DNA of 64,000 nt from NCBI GenBank assembly GCA_039105265.1, contig JAPFFF010000022.1:1798001-1862000 (forward strand), in the 5' to 3' direction. The notes under the pieces were generated by a model. The model ran no database searches. It worked only from the letters and a program-made list of their open reading frames with translations, and was not told the origin of the DNA. Source of the stretch: Tritrichomonas musculus. Taxonomy: Eukaryota; Parabasalia; Tritrichomonadida; Tritrichomonadidae. This document shows, one piece after another, positions 53,723-63,880 of this stretch; the first letter of the stretch is position 1; each line of letters starts with the position of its first letter. Position numbers and translations under genes: made by a program.

Positions 53723-55669
53723 TTGTACCATCTGCTTTTGACAGATATTCATCGTCCATACATGTTTGTTCTCCAATCTCAAGATGGTACAATAACGAAA
53801 ACCTTTAAAGGTGAGGATTGTAGTGTTTCATTTCTGGATTTCCTTCCTGATTTCTCTGTAGTGTACTTCCATAACTTAGCTTACGATATCAGATTTCTTT
53901 GTTCTTACGGCATAAGGAAGTCTGTCATTAAGGGTAACAAATTTATGAAAGGCATAATTATCTATAAGTCTAAAACCCTCTACTTCCGAGACACACTTCC
54001 TATACTCTCATGCAAACTTTCACAACTACCATCAATGTTTAATCTCGATAGTGGACAGAAAGAAGTTTTCCCCTACAAGTATTATACCATGGAAAGGCTA
54101 TCCAAAAATATAGGTGTAATAGAGGAAGCAGGAGAGAATGAAGATAAGAGATGGACAGAAGAGACGAAACAACAATTCCGCCACAACATAGATATTATAG
54201 GCTGCCGTCTCTCTGATACCACTTTTGATATGTACAAGTATGCAGAATTTTATTGTGCCCAAGATGTGAACATTTTGCGACAGGGATTTAATAAATTTAG
54301 AGATGGTTTTATAGAAGATTTCAACATAGATCCTTTCAACTTTGTCTCCATCTCTTCTCTCGCGAATGAAGTTTTCAATAACAAAGTTTATTATGGTCAC
54401 GATTTATATAAAATTGGTGGTGTTCCTAGATATTTCTGTGCACATGCTATCTACGGCGGGAGGTGTATGACGGCGTACAACAAGAAATGGCACACACAAA
54501 AGAAGGTATGTGATTTCGATGCAGTTTCTTTATATCCGTCTGCTATGGCACGCCTATGGACCGTAAGTGGCACTCCTAAAGTTATAGAAAAAGAGAATCT
54601 CAACATGGAATTCCTATCTAAGCAGAGTGCGTATGTTGTCGAGATTGAAGTTACAAAAGTTAACAAACATTATCCTTTCCCTCTTCTTGTTCGTAAAGTA
54701 AATAACCTGAACTTAAATGATGATAACATAGATGAGCCTGTGACGATGATAGTAGATAACATTTACCTTACAGACCTCATACGTTTCCAGAAGATAGAGT
54801 TCACATTGCTGAGAGGGTACTACTGGGATGGTAAGAAAGACTACACAATTCGCAAGGTCATTAGAGAAATCTTCAACAAGAGGCTCGAATACAAGAAGCA
54901 AAAAAATCCTCTCCAAAACTTATACAAACTTATCATGAACAGCTGCTATGGTAAAACTATAGAAAGGCCCACAGATAAAGAATTTAAGTATATGTACGAG
55001 GGAGAAGAGCTAGACAAGTACTGGAAGAAGAATTATATGAAGATCAAGGAAGATGTACAGCTCCATAACTCAAAACTGCACTCCCTAAAAGTCCTAAAAC
55101 CTATAGATGACCATTTTAATTTCTCCCTCTTAGGAATACAAGTTCTGTCCATGAGTAAGAGAATCATGAATGAAGTTATGTGCCTTGCCTACGATATTGG
55201 ATGTCACATATACTACCAAGATACAGATAGCATGCATATAGAGCTCGCAGATTTACCAAAACTTGAGAAAGCCTATAAAGAAATGTACGGAAGAGAACTC
55301 ATAGGTAGTAATTTAGGACAATTCCACTCTGATTTCCCAACTATCAACAAGCATGATGAAATTCCTGTCGCCATTGAAAGTTACTTCCTGATGAAGAAAA
55401 TGTATATTGACAAACTTACAGATTCCACAGGTGATATAGATTTTATGATTCGCGGTAAAGGTCTAACATTAAATTCTATAAAACATGCTGCAAAACAATT
55501 TGGTGGTGATTATATGAAACTTTACGAGCATCTCTACAATGGAAACTCAGTAATGTTTGATCTTACTCAGGGGCAGCCATGTTTCAAGTTCAATTCCAAC
55601 ATGACTATCTCTACACTTACGAAATTCCAAAGAAAGATCAAAACAAATTACGAAGAAGGATATGAATGA
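53723..55669 (+). pseudogene. polB: N-terminally truncated DNA polymerase B (element D)
   Basis: The frame of 648 codons matches the element B polymerase from HRPYMFVLQSQDG onward. Exonuclease II is present (VVYFHNLAYDI), then the SLYPSAM motif A with D266, motif B LIMNSCYGKT and motif C YYQDTDSMHI with D500. The N-terminal third, including the OTU-like region and the exonuclease I D-x-E, is missing because the gene begins at the junction with the remnant F polymerase at about 53.73 kb. The remaining frame has no stop codons, so the truncation looks recent. It can polymerise in principle but should lack proofreading. Confidence 0.85.
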
Positions 55670-55727
55670 ACATCACAAAAAAAGTTCACCATATTTTTCT
55701 CTTCATTCTTTAGCTATATTTTTCTCT

Positions 55728-56855
55728 TTAATAATTCTTCTTTAATCTATATCTTGGCACAACTTGCTCTCTATTTTTGTTATCTCGCACTCTGTACAAA
55801 CCTTCTTCATACCCTACTACAAAATGTTCTCCAGGCTGTACTACCCTTCTTCTTTTCATCATTGTATCTTTAGGATTGTAGACCTTTACATTAGCCCCCT
55901 TTTCTAATTTCCAATCTTTTCTGTTCATAATTTCATAGTTCTCTTGTACGATCTTCCTTACTATGAATTCTTCTAGGTCCGCATCATCTTGCACCATCTT
56001 TGGAGTTATATCAAATCCTGCATACTTAGATAGAGTTTTATGAGGAGAATTATTATACTGCCACACAATTTCTGTCATAATATTTGGTGTTATTCTTTCT
56101 ACTTTCATTAAGTAAGCCATATCACGAATAGTACGTATAACTCTATCTATAATTCCCAGAGACGAGTGCAAAGGTTCCGTATGTCCTCCCACAGTTTGTC
56201 TTCTCACTTTTTCAAACTTTATTCTTTGTGGGAAATCATGATAAACATTTATAGCCTCCTCAGAGATAAAAGCTTTTTCTGCATCCCCTATTAACTTTTC
56301 CACATATAGATTATCAAAGTCTACCATATCACCAAGAGCATTTATAAATACCTGCGCTGATTTTATTTCTCTTGTGATAACTCTATTACCGTTATTCACT
56401 GCTACATTTACAGGTCTAGCAAATAAGTAGCGAGTATTAATGTTGATAGCAATAAGGTACACTATATCCTGAGTCTGCATCAAGTCTATCAAGTATGTAT
56501 ATCTACTAGCGACAGAGTGCAGCTGAAAGTTTTTGATGTTCTCCTTTAATGGAAAATTATTACTGTGGACCTCCTCTGTGTTCTTCCTAAGTCTACTCTC
56601 TAATTCTTGTAACCTTGCTACCTTATTTTTGGACTTGAATCCTATGAAGTTATTTATAGGTGGCTCCACTAATAAATCACCATATTTTCTGACATACCTT
56701 TTCTCATATTCTTTATACCAACTATCTAGCTTCCTCTTTGTAGGTCTAAAATCTTGCATAAGTAAGTTAAATTCGTTGTAGGTAAGCTTTTTAGGGTTTT
56801 CATTTACGAGCTGCTCTATTCTTACTCCCTCAAATGCTGATGAGAATAAATTCAT
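55728..56855 (-). CDS. int: Retroviral-fold integrase (element D)
   Basis: The start is the Met at 56855 (MNLFSSAFEGVRIEQL), not the upstream one at 56885, because the divergent gene start and T-run lie there. The 375-residue core has YLIDLMQTQD (first Asp) with ININTRYLFARPV, LIGDAEKAF (second Asp), and SLGIIDRVIRTIRDM, where the usual catalytic Glu is Asp, as in the element A enzyme. WQYNNSPHKTLSKYAGF and a C-terminal beta domain (MMKRRRVVQPGEHFVV) follow. There are 45 residues between second and third Asp, longer than the usual 35. Confidence 0.85.
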   Translation of the reverse strand: MNLFSSAFEGVRIEQLVNENPKKLTYNEFNLLMQDFRPTKRKLDSWYKEYEKRYVRKYGDLLVEPPINNFIGFKSKNKVARLQELESRLRKNTEEVHSNNFPLKENIKNFQLHSVASRYTYLIDLMQTQDIVYLIAININTRYLFARPVNVAVNNGNRVITREIKSAQVFINALGDMVDFDNLYVEKLIGDAEKAFISEEAINVYHDFPQRIKFEKVRRQTVGGHTEPLHSSLGIIDRVIRTIRDMAYLMKVERITPNIMTEIVWQYNNSPHKTLSKYAGFDITPKMVQDDADLEEFIVRKIVQENYEIMNRKDWKLEKGANVKVYNPKDTMMKRRRVVQPGEHFVVGYEEGLYRVRDNKNREQVVPRYRLKKNY

Positions 56856-56875
56856 ACTTTTTATTTCAGCTAAAA

Positions 56876-57106
56876 ATGACAACATCCTTACCCCCGCTCA
56901 GAAGACCACATCAGAGAAGTACTTTTGCAACTCAAACCTTAAAGCAGATCAACAGTAGACTTCAATATTACAGGCGAGTTCTAAACACACCTATGCCCGA
57001 AGATGAGAAAGGAATAATGAAAAGACAGAAATTACAAGCCAAATATGACAGAGATATGAAAGTTAGAAGATTATTAAACAGAGCTATTTCAAATTTATAT
57101 TCATGA
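56876..57106 (+). CDS. SRLQYYR-motif conserved small basic protein (element D)
   Basis: The ATG at 56876 (MTTSLPPLRRPHQRSTF) is chosen by alignment with 33995-34282 and follows TTTTTATTTCAGCTAAA. The 76-residue product contains FATQTLKQINSRLQYYRR, MKRQKLQAKYDRDMKVRRLL and NRAISNLYS. It is divergent from the integrase with only 20 bp between starts. Probably nucleic-acid binding; function unknown. Confidence 0.7.
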   Translation: MTTSLPPLRRPHQRSTFATQTLKQINSRLQYYRRVLNTPMPEDEKGIMKRQKLQAKYDRDMKVRRLLNRAISNLYS

Positions 57107-57134
57107 GAATTTTTTGTTTCTTGTTGATTATTAA

Positions 57135-57686
57135 ATGTCCAACACTCTTCGCCAAGCAAGAATTTTATCAAGTGAGAATGACGCTAGTGTAAAACAAGAG
57201 CAGAGTACAAATGTTAACATAAAAATAACTCCCAACAAAAGTACTCCACAAGTTACATATCCTCAAGTTTCTCCTGTAAATTTTACTTCACAGACGACAG
57301 CATCAGCATTTCCATCAGTACAAGCAACAAGCAGAGGTATAGCAGATTTGGGCACTGAGTTAGATACACTTGAGAAGAAAAACAAATTTTTAGAAATGCT
57401 GGTTGCCATGTATGAAACAAATCCTCTGAAAATCAATAGTTATGTAGTTTGTGATAGTAAATTGCTGATGAACATGATTAAACTTTTAACAGACGCCGAC
57501 AAAATAGAGTTAGTATTAGATGAAAGTGATGTTGGGTGTGGCTGCAGTGGTGCCAATAGTAAGTTCATCAAGATAGACAAAATTCTGGTATACAAAAATA
57601 ACAAAGCCGAAGATCTAAAGTATGGTTATAACGAAATCTATACACAATTTATAAGATATGGTGTAAGTTTGAAAATTGTAGTGTAA
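57135..57686 (+). CDS. ARILSSE-motif conserved Maverick protein (element D)
   Basis: This 183-residue protein has N-terminal RQARILSSENDASVKQEQ, a short Pro/Thr linker, then IADLGTELDTLEKKNKFLEM, NPLKINSYVVCDSKLLMNM, a CGCSG turn and IYTQFIRYGVSLK at the end. It is the shortest of the three family members because of its linker. The neighbouring SRLQYYR gene is the same as in element A. The core C-terminal domain is the most conserved of the small proteins in the window. The role is unknown. Confidence 0.8.
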   Translation: MSNTLRQARILSSENDASVKQEQSTNVNIKITPNKSTPQVTYPQVSPVNFTSQTTASAFPSVQATSRGIADLGTELDTLEKKNKFLEMLVAMYETNPLKINSYVVCDSKLLMNMIKLLTDADKIELVLDESDVGCGCSGANSKFIKIDKILVYKNNKAEDLKYGYNEIYTQFIRYGVSLKIVV

Positions 57687-57736
57687 GTAATGAAAAATAA
57701 TAAATGAAAAATAATAATGATGAACATGAATGACCC

Positions 57737-59895
57737 TCACAATTTAAACAATGCTAGTGTATGTTCATTTATTTTTGCACTTACTTTTCCAACTATACTT
57801 TGCTGAATCTTTAAAGTCATAGCATAATCCTCATCTAAGATTCTGCCATCATATAAAAGCACATCTCCTACAGCATAAATGTTAGCATCGTCAACATAGA
57901 AAAGGTAGTCTCCATGTGTAGCAAAAGTTATGTTACCGTTTTCTTCATCCACCTTAGTAACAACACCCACAAATTCTTTCCATGTTCCATCTATAATTAC
58001 AGAACATATGCAATCTGTACTGTCTGTCGCTGATGATGAAATCCAAACACCATTTTCTCTTTTATACACATGTCCTGACATAAACACAGGTTTTCCAACT
58101 TTGAAGTCAGATATTTCCTCTCCAGCTTCTATAGGTGCGAGATGTGTAATGGTAGTGCTGTTTGCTATTGTTCCTGTTATTGTTCCTGATACACGCAAAT
58201 TACCACCAACATTTAAATTACTATATAATATAGTATTTGTATCTTGAAAACTTTTTCTAGTAACATTTAAAAGTTGTCCAGCATCAACATTTATATTAAA
58301 CTGGCCACAACTTCCTTCTGTATTATATCTGTATAGAATTCTGCACTTTTATCTTCATTTTCACCAAAAACTATATATTTACCCTTATTATTTTCATAAC
58401 AACCATTAATAACCGTATTGTACTGCGGGTGTATATTTATTGTACCTTCTATAGTTGAATTCCCCGTAGTTTTCACATATCTTTCATCTGCTGTGACTTC
58501 TGTAAGTAGAGGTTTCTGATCCTCAAGATTACAGGGATTTGCTAATAAAGTTTGTTTGTCATCTTTATCATAATGAAGAATAATATTATCATTTATATCA
58601 CTTATTAAAAAACCACAGGGTGTAGCTCCAAAACTAGCTTCATTATAAGAAGAATCATAATTTATAATCTTCAAAGCTGGATTTCCATAATGTGATTCTA
58701 GAGATACACATTTATTATTATCTGTGTTTGCCATCACAATTTCATTCTTTTCTGCATCATACTTAAACAAATTATATTTTGTTAGTTCTTCTACTAATTT
58801 TACAGTAGGCACAGCAACATCATTTGTGGTAGAACTTTCATCATACTGCTGTGAATTTACCACAGTTGGAATAGATGTAATCTGGGCATATGTAGAAAGA
58901 TCTGGTAATTCAGTTTTGAGAGCATATGGTTCTAGATCAACAGTAGGAATATCAGTTTTGAGAGCATATGGTTCTAGATCACCACCATAAGTCACATATT
59001 CTGTAAAGTATGTTTCGTTTGGATCATGATTTAGTAGAGTCTCATCAGAAAAATTGGAATTAACGTTCAAAAATCTGACTTTACCATCTTTCCAATAATA
59101 AATGCTGGTGTCTAACCTAATTTGAGTATATCCTTGTTGCCCCGGGAATGTAAACCTTTTCTTGGTACCGCTAGTAGCATTTTGGACTTCTATATTTTGA
59201 AGAGTACCATTTATAACATCTGCTGTGATACCCACCCAATCTGGCTCGTTCGCAGAATTTGTCCACCTCAGTACTATTTTTACACCAAAATTCGTAGGTT
59301 TCTTAGCTAAATTAAATACAAAAGAATTTCCCCCATCCTTTCTGTCAACTTCATATGGGATATTATTAGTTTTAGTAGCATATGGAGTAAGATCATAAGT
59401 AGGAATATCAGTTTTGAGTGCGTATGGTTCGAGATCAACAGTAGGGATATCAGTTTTGAGTGCGTATGGTTCTAGATCAACAGTAGGGATATCAGTTTTG
59501 AGAGCATACTTCTCTTCTGCAACTTCTTTAGTCTCATACTTATTAAACTCATATGCTAGTTCATCTTCGTCTACAAATTTCTCTTCTACTTGTGCAGAGG
59601 TATAATACGGACTCAAATCTACCGTAGCAATTTCATCTTTCTTCACATATGGAGTAAGGTCAGGAATTTCATCTTTCTTGGCATATATGGTCATATCTTT
59701 ATTTTCAACAGCTGCGATTCTCTCTTCATGATTTACAAGCTGTGATTTTATAGAAATTCCTCCAAGAATCATATCTCCATCAACAATAATATCATCTTTA
59801 ACATATATAGATTCATAGTCATTATTGTCATTACCAGAATTGCTATTTACAAAAGCGCCATCCTCAACATTTTTCTTTGTTAGTATTCCTGTCAT
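57737..59895 (-). pseudogene. Fibre gene of element D with one frameshift
   Basis: The start at 59895 gives MTGILTKKNVEDG, as in element A. The protein has DLSPYYTSAQVEEKFVDEDE and repeated YALKTDIPTVDLEP modules shared with the element C fibre, a beta region, and after about residue 520 a C-terminal domain homologous to the end of the element C fibre (TDCICSVIIDGTWKEF, FATHGDY). The upstream frame ends at 58291 in a stop. The C-terminal domain lies in another frame that opens near 58340, overlapping it by about 50 bp. A one-base change near the AAAA run at about 58342 would explain the break, as mutation or as sequencing error. Confidence 0.75.
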
Positions 59896-59970
59896 TTGAT
59901 ATAAAAAGAAAAGTCCAACAATAACGATACTCAGAGTAGTGACAGTCAAAAATGATACCAATAATAGCAA

Positions 59971-60620
59971 CTTTCATAAATGATATCTACACTACTAAAA
60001 TCTAATACTGTTACTATAATTATTGACTTTCATGAATGATATCTACACTACTGATTTTCATAAATGGTAGTAACAAAAATGAAATCATAAAAATAATTCC
60101 CTATAATGACAATCATCAACGATACCAACAATATTGAAACCTACATGTGATATTCTATTCCAGACTTCCGAGAAACTACTCTCACTATCAAATGACCTCA
60201 TTTAATACTCCTACTACATACTGATTTTCGATATTTACACTACTAACTCGGAAGTTTTGTCAAGAATATTAAAACAGAGATTTGATAAGTAGAGTAGCAG
60301 AACAGAGATTTAATAAGTAGAGTAGCAGAAAGGAGATTTGATAAGTAGAGTAACAATTATGAAAGCCAGTATTGAGAGTAGCATGTGTATTTTCCGAATT
60401 GAGAGTAGCAAAAATAGATGTCAGTATTGAGAGTACCATTTATGAAAGTCAGTATTGAGAATAGCAAAAATAGATGTCAGTATTGAGAGTACCAATTATG
60501 ATTGTCAGTAATGAAAGTAGCAATTATGATTGTCAGTATTGCGAGTACCATTTGTGTTTTCAGAATTGTGGGTACCGTTTCTGATTATCGCTATTGAGAG
60601 TATCATTTTGATTATCACTA
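59971..60620. repeat. Degenerate minisatellite of TATTGAGAGTA units
   Basis: Variants of TCAGTATTGAGAGTAGCA, AGAGTAGCAAAAATAGATG and GATTTGATAAGTAGAGTAGC recur through this stretch with irregular spacing, together with CATGAATGATATCTACACTA-type units near its left end (59987-60090). There is no open reading frame of note. It separates the fibre start from the gene at 60643 and probably arose by slippage. Confidence 0.75.
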
Positions 60621-60642
60621 TTGTTTCGCTCTCATTCTTTGT

Positions 60643-60975
60643 TCAGTATTCTAATTTCAGAAATAGTGTAAAGTTATCTGGCTCAATAATGTTACCATTC
60701 GTGTCTGTAAACCATACTTTAAATTGTCTTTTCGTACCTACAAATTCATATTTTCTATTATCATCAGGAGGTACAACATTTGCATACCATACTAGAGAAT
60801 CACAATATTCGTCCCTCTGTATAAAACTACAGTGAATTTCAGTTTCGCCATCAAGATAACCTTTGCAAGTTGCACGACAGTATTGAAAGGAAATATATCT
60901 TTTGTTAAGACTGCTAGTAAATTCTGAGGGTAAATTATTGTTGTAGTCTTTGGTGATGAAGTAAGTTTTTACCAT
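60643..60975 (-). CDS. Homologue of the EF-hand protein, lacking the EF-hand (element D)
   Basis: This 110-residue protein starts MVKTYFITKDYNNNL and aligns with the C-terminal two thirds of the element A protein at 28973-29476: RYISFQYCRATC, YLDGETEIHCSF, RDEYCDSLVWYAN, PPDDNRKYEF and FTLFLKLEY. The N-terminal segment with the calcium loop is absent. The start follows TTCTTTTTTCATAAAAAA, which supports a real short version over truncation. Position beside the fibre gene is shared with element A. Confidence 0.75.
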   Translation of the reverse strand: MVKTYFITKDYNNNLPSEFTSSLNKRYISFQYCRATCKGYLDGETEIHCSFIQRDEYCDSLVWYANVVPPDDNRKYEFVGTKRQFKVWFTDTNGNIIEPDNFTLFLKLEY

Positions 60976-60993
60976 TTTTTTATGAAAAAAGAA

Positions 60994-61105
60994 TCTATGT
61001 TTTGTAATTTGTGAATATTATCTATGTTTTGTAATTTGTGAATATTATCTATGTTTTGTAATTTGTGAATATCATCTCTGTTTTGTAATTTATGAATATC
61101 ATATA
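60994..61105 (+). repeat. Tandem repeat of 29 bp, about four units
   Basis: TCTATGTTTTGTAATTTGTG with AATATTATC recurs three times almost perfectly and a fourth time with changes (TCTCTGTTTTGTAATTTATG). It lies in the 5' region of the virion protein gene at 61131 and the gene at 60975. Confidence 0.9.
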
Positions 61106-61130
61106 TGTTATTTTTTTCTGAAAATTTAAA

Positions 61131-62453
61131 ATGGCACAGCAAGAAGTAAATATTGAGGATGAAATTTTAGATAATTTGCCGATAGAAACTATTCCACAGC
61201 AATTATGGCACCCACAAGCACAAGTACAAAGAGCAGAGTTACCATCACAGTTTGTACCAGGAGCACAGTGGAATAAGACGCCTAGAGATAGAGATTTCAA
61301 GAGTTATGGACTTCCTAATTACATGGATCCTAGAAATAGTAATGTTCAAGAAATCATGGGACATACAAATACTGATGCAGACTTACTTACAATGTTTAAT
61401 AAGCTCAATGGTACTGACATCAAACCTGAAAACATGGATGAACTTTTTGGAACTACAGAACAACAAAGAGCATATGCAAGACAGTGGTTAATAAAAGGTA
61501 TAACAGAAAAGGTCAGCAGCATTAATCCAGGTGGTTTCACTTCTAAAGTTGGTATGGACGATCTTGCAAAATTAATCCTAAACATGAAACGTGATATCAC
61601 TAGAGTAAAACAAGCAATATCACCAGCAGGCGCAGATCGTATGGTATCAAAACATAACTCAAAAGCAAAGCCAAATGCAAAATGGTTTCTCAACAAAAAA
61701 GACCCCAATGGTCCTGCAGAAATTACAAACTTAACTGATATCAACAATGATGGAATTCCTGATGTTGTTGTATATAATTCCAGAAACCAACCTTTATACA
61801 TAAATGGCTACACAACTACCGTCTCTAAATTCCCACATGACCTTGCTTACTACCAACAATTCCCACTAAGGAAAGACAGAGCAGGAAATCCTAAGAATAA
61901 GTGGCTTCGGGAACAATTTCATAACTTACGCTATATCGATGATGACGGCACTGATCCTAGAAATATCGGTAATGTTGCTCCAGGCTATAGAGGATTTCCA
62001 GAAGGTGTGAACACTACTGGCTACTCTGTTCGTAAAGCTAAGAGACTTTCACCATTCCAGAGATTTAGGAAGTACCTTCTCGATAAAGAACTCACACTTA
62101 AGTATGCTTATGCTCCAATACAGAATTTACCAGCAGAAGTTAAATTGCCTATTATTCAAAGAGCTATAGCACACTTATGGCAAACATTATTTATAAATCC
62201 TATATTGAACAAATATGGTATAGATGGTAATAATCCTAGCGCTGTTGCCAAAGCTAAGAAGGATTATAGAGATGAAATTGATGATCTGGTGACTGGAAGT
62301 ATAAGTGACTTGTACTACGGAAATCAACAAACCAAAGATAACACAAGAAATAACATCATTACTACACTCAAATCTGCCATCATACAATACTGCCAAGCTA
62401 ATAACATTCCATATGATCAAAATGCACAACCACCACCACAAAGAAGACAGTAA
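61131..62453 (+). CDS. Conserved Maverick virion protein with dockerin-like Ca2+ loop (element D)
   Basis: This 440-residue protein shares with 24220-25425 the segments LAKLILNMKRDITRVKQAI, NAKWFLNKKDPNGPAEI, the loop DINNDGIPDVVV, NGYTTTVSKFPHDLAYY and LSPFQRFRKYLLD. It has an N-terminal extension of about 130 residues (NLPIETIPQQLWHPQ ... NYMDPRNS) absent from the element A start I chose, and a Gln/Pro-rich end. The D-x-N-x-D-x-x-P-D loop is intact. A 54-bp T-rich stretch with TTATTTTTTTCTGAAAA precedes the start. Probably a virion structural protein. Confidence 0.7.
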   Translation: MAQQEVNIEDEILDNLPIETIPQQLWHPQAQVQRAELPSQFVPGAQWNKTPRDRDFKSYGLPNYMDPRNSNVQEIMGHTNTDADLLTMFNKLNGTDIKPENMDELFGTTEQQRAYARQWLIKGITEKVSSINPGGFTSKVGMDDLAKLILNMKRDITRVKQAISPAGADRMVSKHNSKAKPNAKWFLNKKDPNGPAEITNLTDINNDGIPDVVVYNSRNQPLYINGYTTTVSKFPHDLAYYQQFPLRKDRAGNPKNKWLREQFHNLRYIDDDGTDPRNIGNVAPGYRGFPEGVNTTGYSVRKAKRLSPFQRFRKYLLDKELTLKYAYAPIQNLPAEVKLPIIQRAIAHLWQTLFINPILNKYGIDGNNPSAVAKAKKDYRDEIDDLVTGSISDLYYGNQQTKDNTRNNIITTLKSAIIQYCQANNIPYDQNAQPPPQRRQ

Positions 62454-62561
62454 GAAGGGGAACCATAAATGAGAGGAAATGATAAGGCTCATGACTTCGC
62501 CCATAAGTGAGAGTTATTTATTTTTGCCGCTACTGTGCTTTCCCAATTTACCAACAGCAAA

Positions 62562-63368
62562 ATGAGTCTAGAAAAAGTTCATGACATAGTATCACAAGCA
62601 CTGGAGATAAACAAAAATAACTTAAGTGGCAGCAGCATAGATGAAATCCACAGTGATATAGATGTTCGCTACAACTCTGTGAATGTTATAGTAGGAAAAC
62701 AGTCTATGGGGAAAACTGTGATAGCACTACAGGAAATCATAAAAATATCACTTCTTAGTACACACCATTTGTTAATATATGTTACGAAGAACGGAGATGA
62801 GAATGATAAAAGTTGGCAGTCACTGAAAACATTTATTCAAATCCCGTATATAGTAATAAGTGAGAAAAATTGTAAGGACGCTATTCAAGAATTAATATCG
62901 GCTAAGAACCTGTACTATATGATAAAGAGAGAAAATTTAGAGGAAAAAATAGATGATGATCAGAAGGAGGATATGCTACAAGTATTGCACGTTCATGATT
63001 TCAGCAAAGACAGCCTACATACTCTTATACTCTTTGATGATATAGCAAATTCAAAATTGTTCGCGGCACCAGAATCATATTTCTCACAACAACTACGACG
63101 CTGCAGACACACAAATATATCTTACTTCTTGCTTATACAATCATGGAAAGGACTCGCACCACATATCAAGAACGAAATCACAACATTATTTATCTTCCCG
63201 TGCTTTAATAAACAGCAACTTCACTTCATATATTCACAGTCCGCGAGTAACTTAACTTTTGAAGAATTCTATGATATGTATAAAACTATGTCAGAAATGA
63301 AAAATAAACGTCCTTATATGATAGTACATGTGACAGAAGGAGGAGAAACAAAAATAAAAAATAAATGA
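62562..63368 (+). CDS. FtsK/HerA-type packaging ATPase (element D)
   Basis: The start at 62562 (MSLEKVHDIVSQAL) is favoured over the upstream Met by the length of homologues. Walker A is GKQSMGKT, Walker B is LHTLILFDD and the segment RRCRHTNISYFLLIQSWKGL matches element A. The 268-residue length fits the family. It would drive DNA packaging. It follows the virion protein by 108 bp, as in element A, and is convergent with the gene at 63377. Confidence 0.9.
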   Translation: MSLEKVHDIVSQALEINKNNLSGSSIDEIHSDIDVRYNSVNVIVGKQSMGKTVIALQEIIKISLLSTHHLLIYVTKNGDENDKSWQSLKTFIQIPYIVISEKNCKDAIQELISAKNLYYMIKRENLEEKIDDDQKEDMLQVLHVHDFSKDSLHTLILFDDIANSKLFAAPESYFSQQLRRCRHTNISYFLLIQSWKGLAPHIKNEITTLFIFPCFNKQQLHFIYSQSASNLTFEEFYDMYKTMSEMKNKRPYMIVHVTEGGETKIKNK

Positions 63369-63376
63369 ACTTGTAC

Positions 63377-63700
63377 TTATGATTTATCTTGTGGAGGATT
63401 TAAGAATTGTATGATCCTGTTTATAGTTTCTTTCATTTGGCGTATCTCATCTTGCACATTCATTTCTGGCTCCTCCTCCTTTTTCTCCTCGTGCTTCTTC
63501 TCCTCGTGCTTCTTCAGCATTAAAACATCTTTGATTTTGGTAATTCTGTAACCTCGTATATGATAGAGCTTATTAAGTTTGTGAGTTGTGGTGCTATCTA
63601 TTTCCTCCTTATGCTTGTTGTAAAATAAATTAAATTCGTCTGGGGATTCAAATTCTTTTATATAATTTGTTATAGGCTGGAGTATTTTGATTTCTGTCAT
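63377..63700 (-). CDS. ATPase-linked conserved small protein (element D)
   Basis: The start at 63700 (MTEIKILQPITNYIKEFESP) is chosen by alignment with 26339-26692. The 107-residue protein has THKLNKLYHIRGYRITKIK, a run of HEEKKHEEKKEEE that looks like slippage, and a coiled-coil end (IRQMKETINRIIQFL). It is convergent with the ATPase in both elements. Unknown, but the family is conserved across divergent elements. Confidence 0.75.
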   Translation of the reverse strand: MTEIKILQPITNYIKEFESPDEFNLFYNKHKEEIDSTTTHKLNKLYHIRGYRITKIKDVLMLKKHEEKKHEEKKEEEPEMNVQDEIRQMKETINRIIQFLNPPQDKS

Positions 63701-63717
63701 CTTTATTTCAAACAAAA

Positions 63718-63852
63718 ATGATAATAACAAATATTCTTCTTTCGTGTTTAATCGTAGTTGAATTTTTACGATTGTGTGTGGAAATAAAAGCTGTACTCCC
63801 TGCTGAAGATCCGCCGTTAGATGAAGAAATGAGGAAAAAATTGTACTGCTAA
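63718..63852 (+). CDS. 44-residue single-pass membrane peptide (element D)
   Basis: The product MIITNILLSCLIVVEFLRLC... has one hydrophobic helix and a short acidic tail (EDPPLDEEMRKKLYC). It matches the plan of the element C peptide at 11447-11578, and both lie beside the ATPase region. It is divergent from the gene at 63700 with 17 bp between starts. A small virion membrane protein or holin-like role is possible. Confidence 0.6.
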   Translation: MIITNILLSCLIVVEFLRLCVEIKAVLPAEDPPLDEEMRKKLYC

Positions 63853-63880
63853 AAATAAATGCCAGAAATTCAAACCTACC

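Noticed and set aside
56855-56885. Upstream start codon for the element D integrase (56885)
   Set aside because: It would overlap the T-run and start of the divergent conserved gene; the Met at 56855 leaves a normal intergenic space.
59971-60620. Possible CRISPR array
   Set aside because: Units vary in length and sequence and are joined without unique equal-length spacers; the setting is eukaryotic. It is a degenerate minisatellite.
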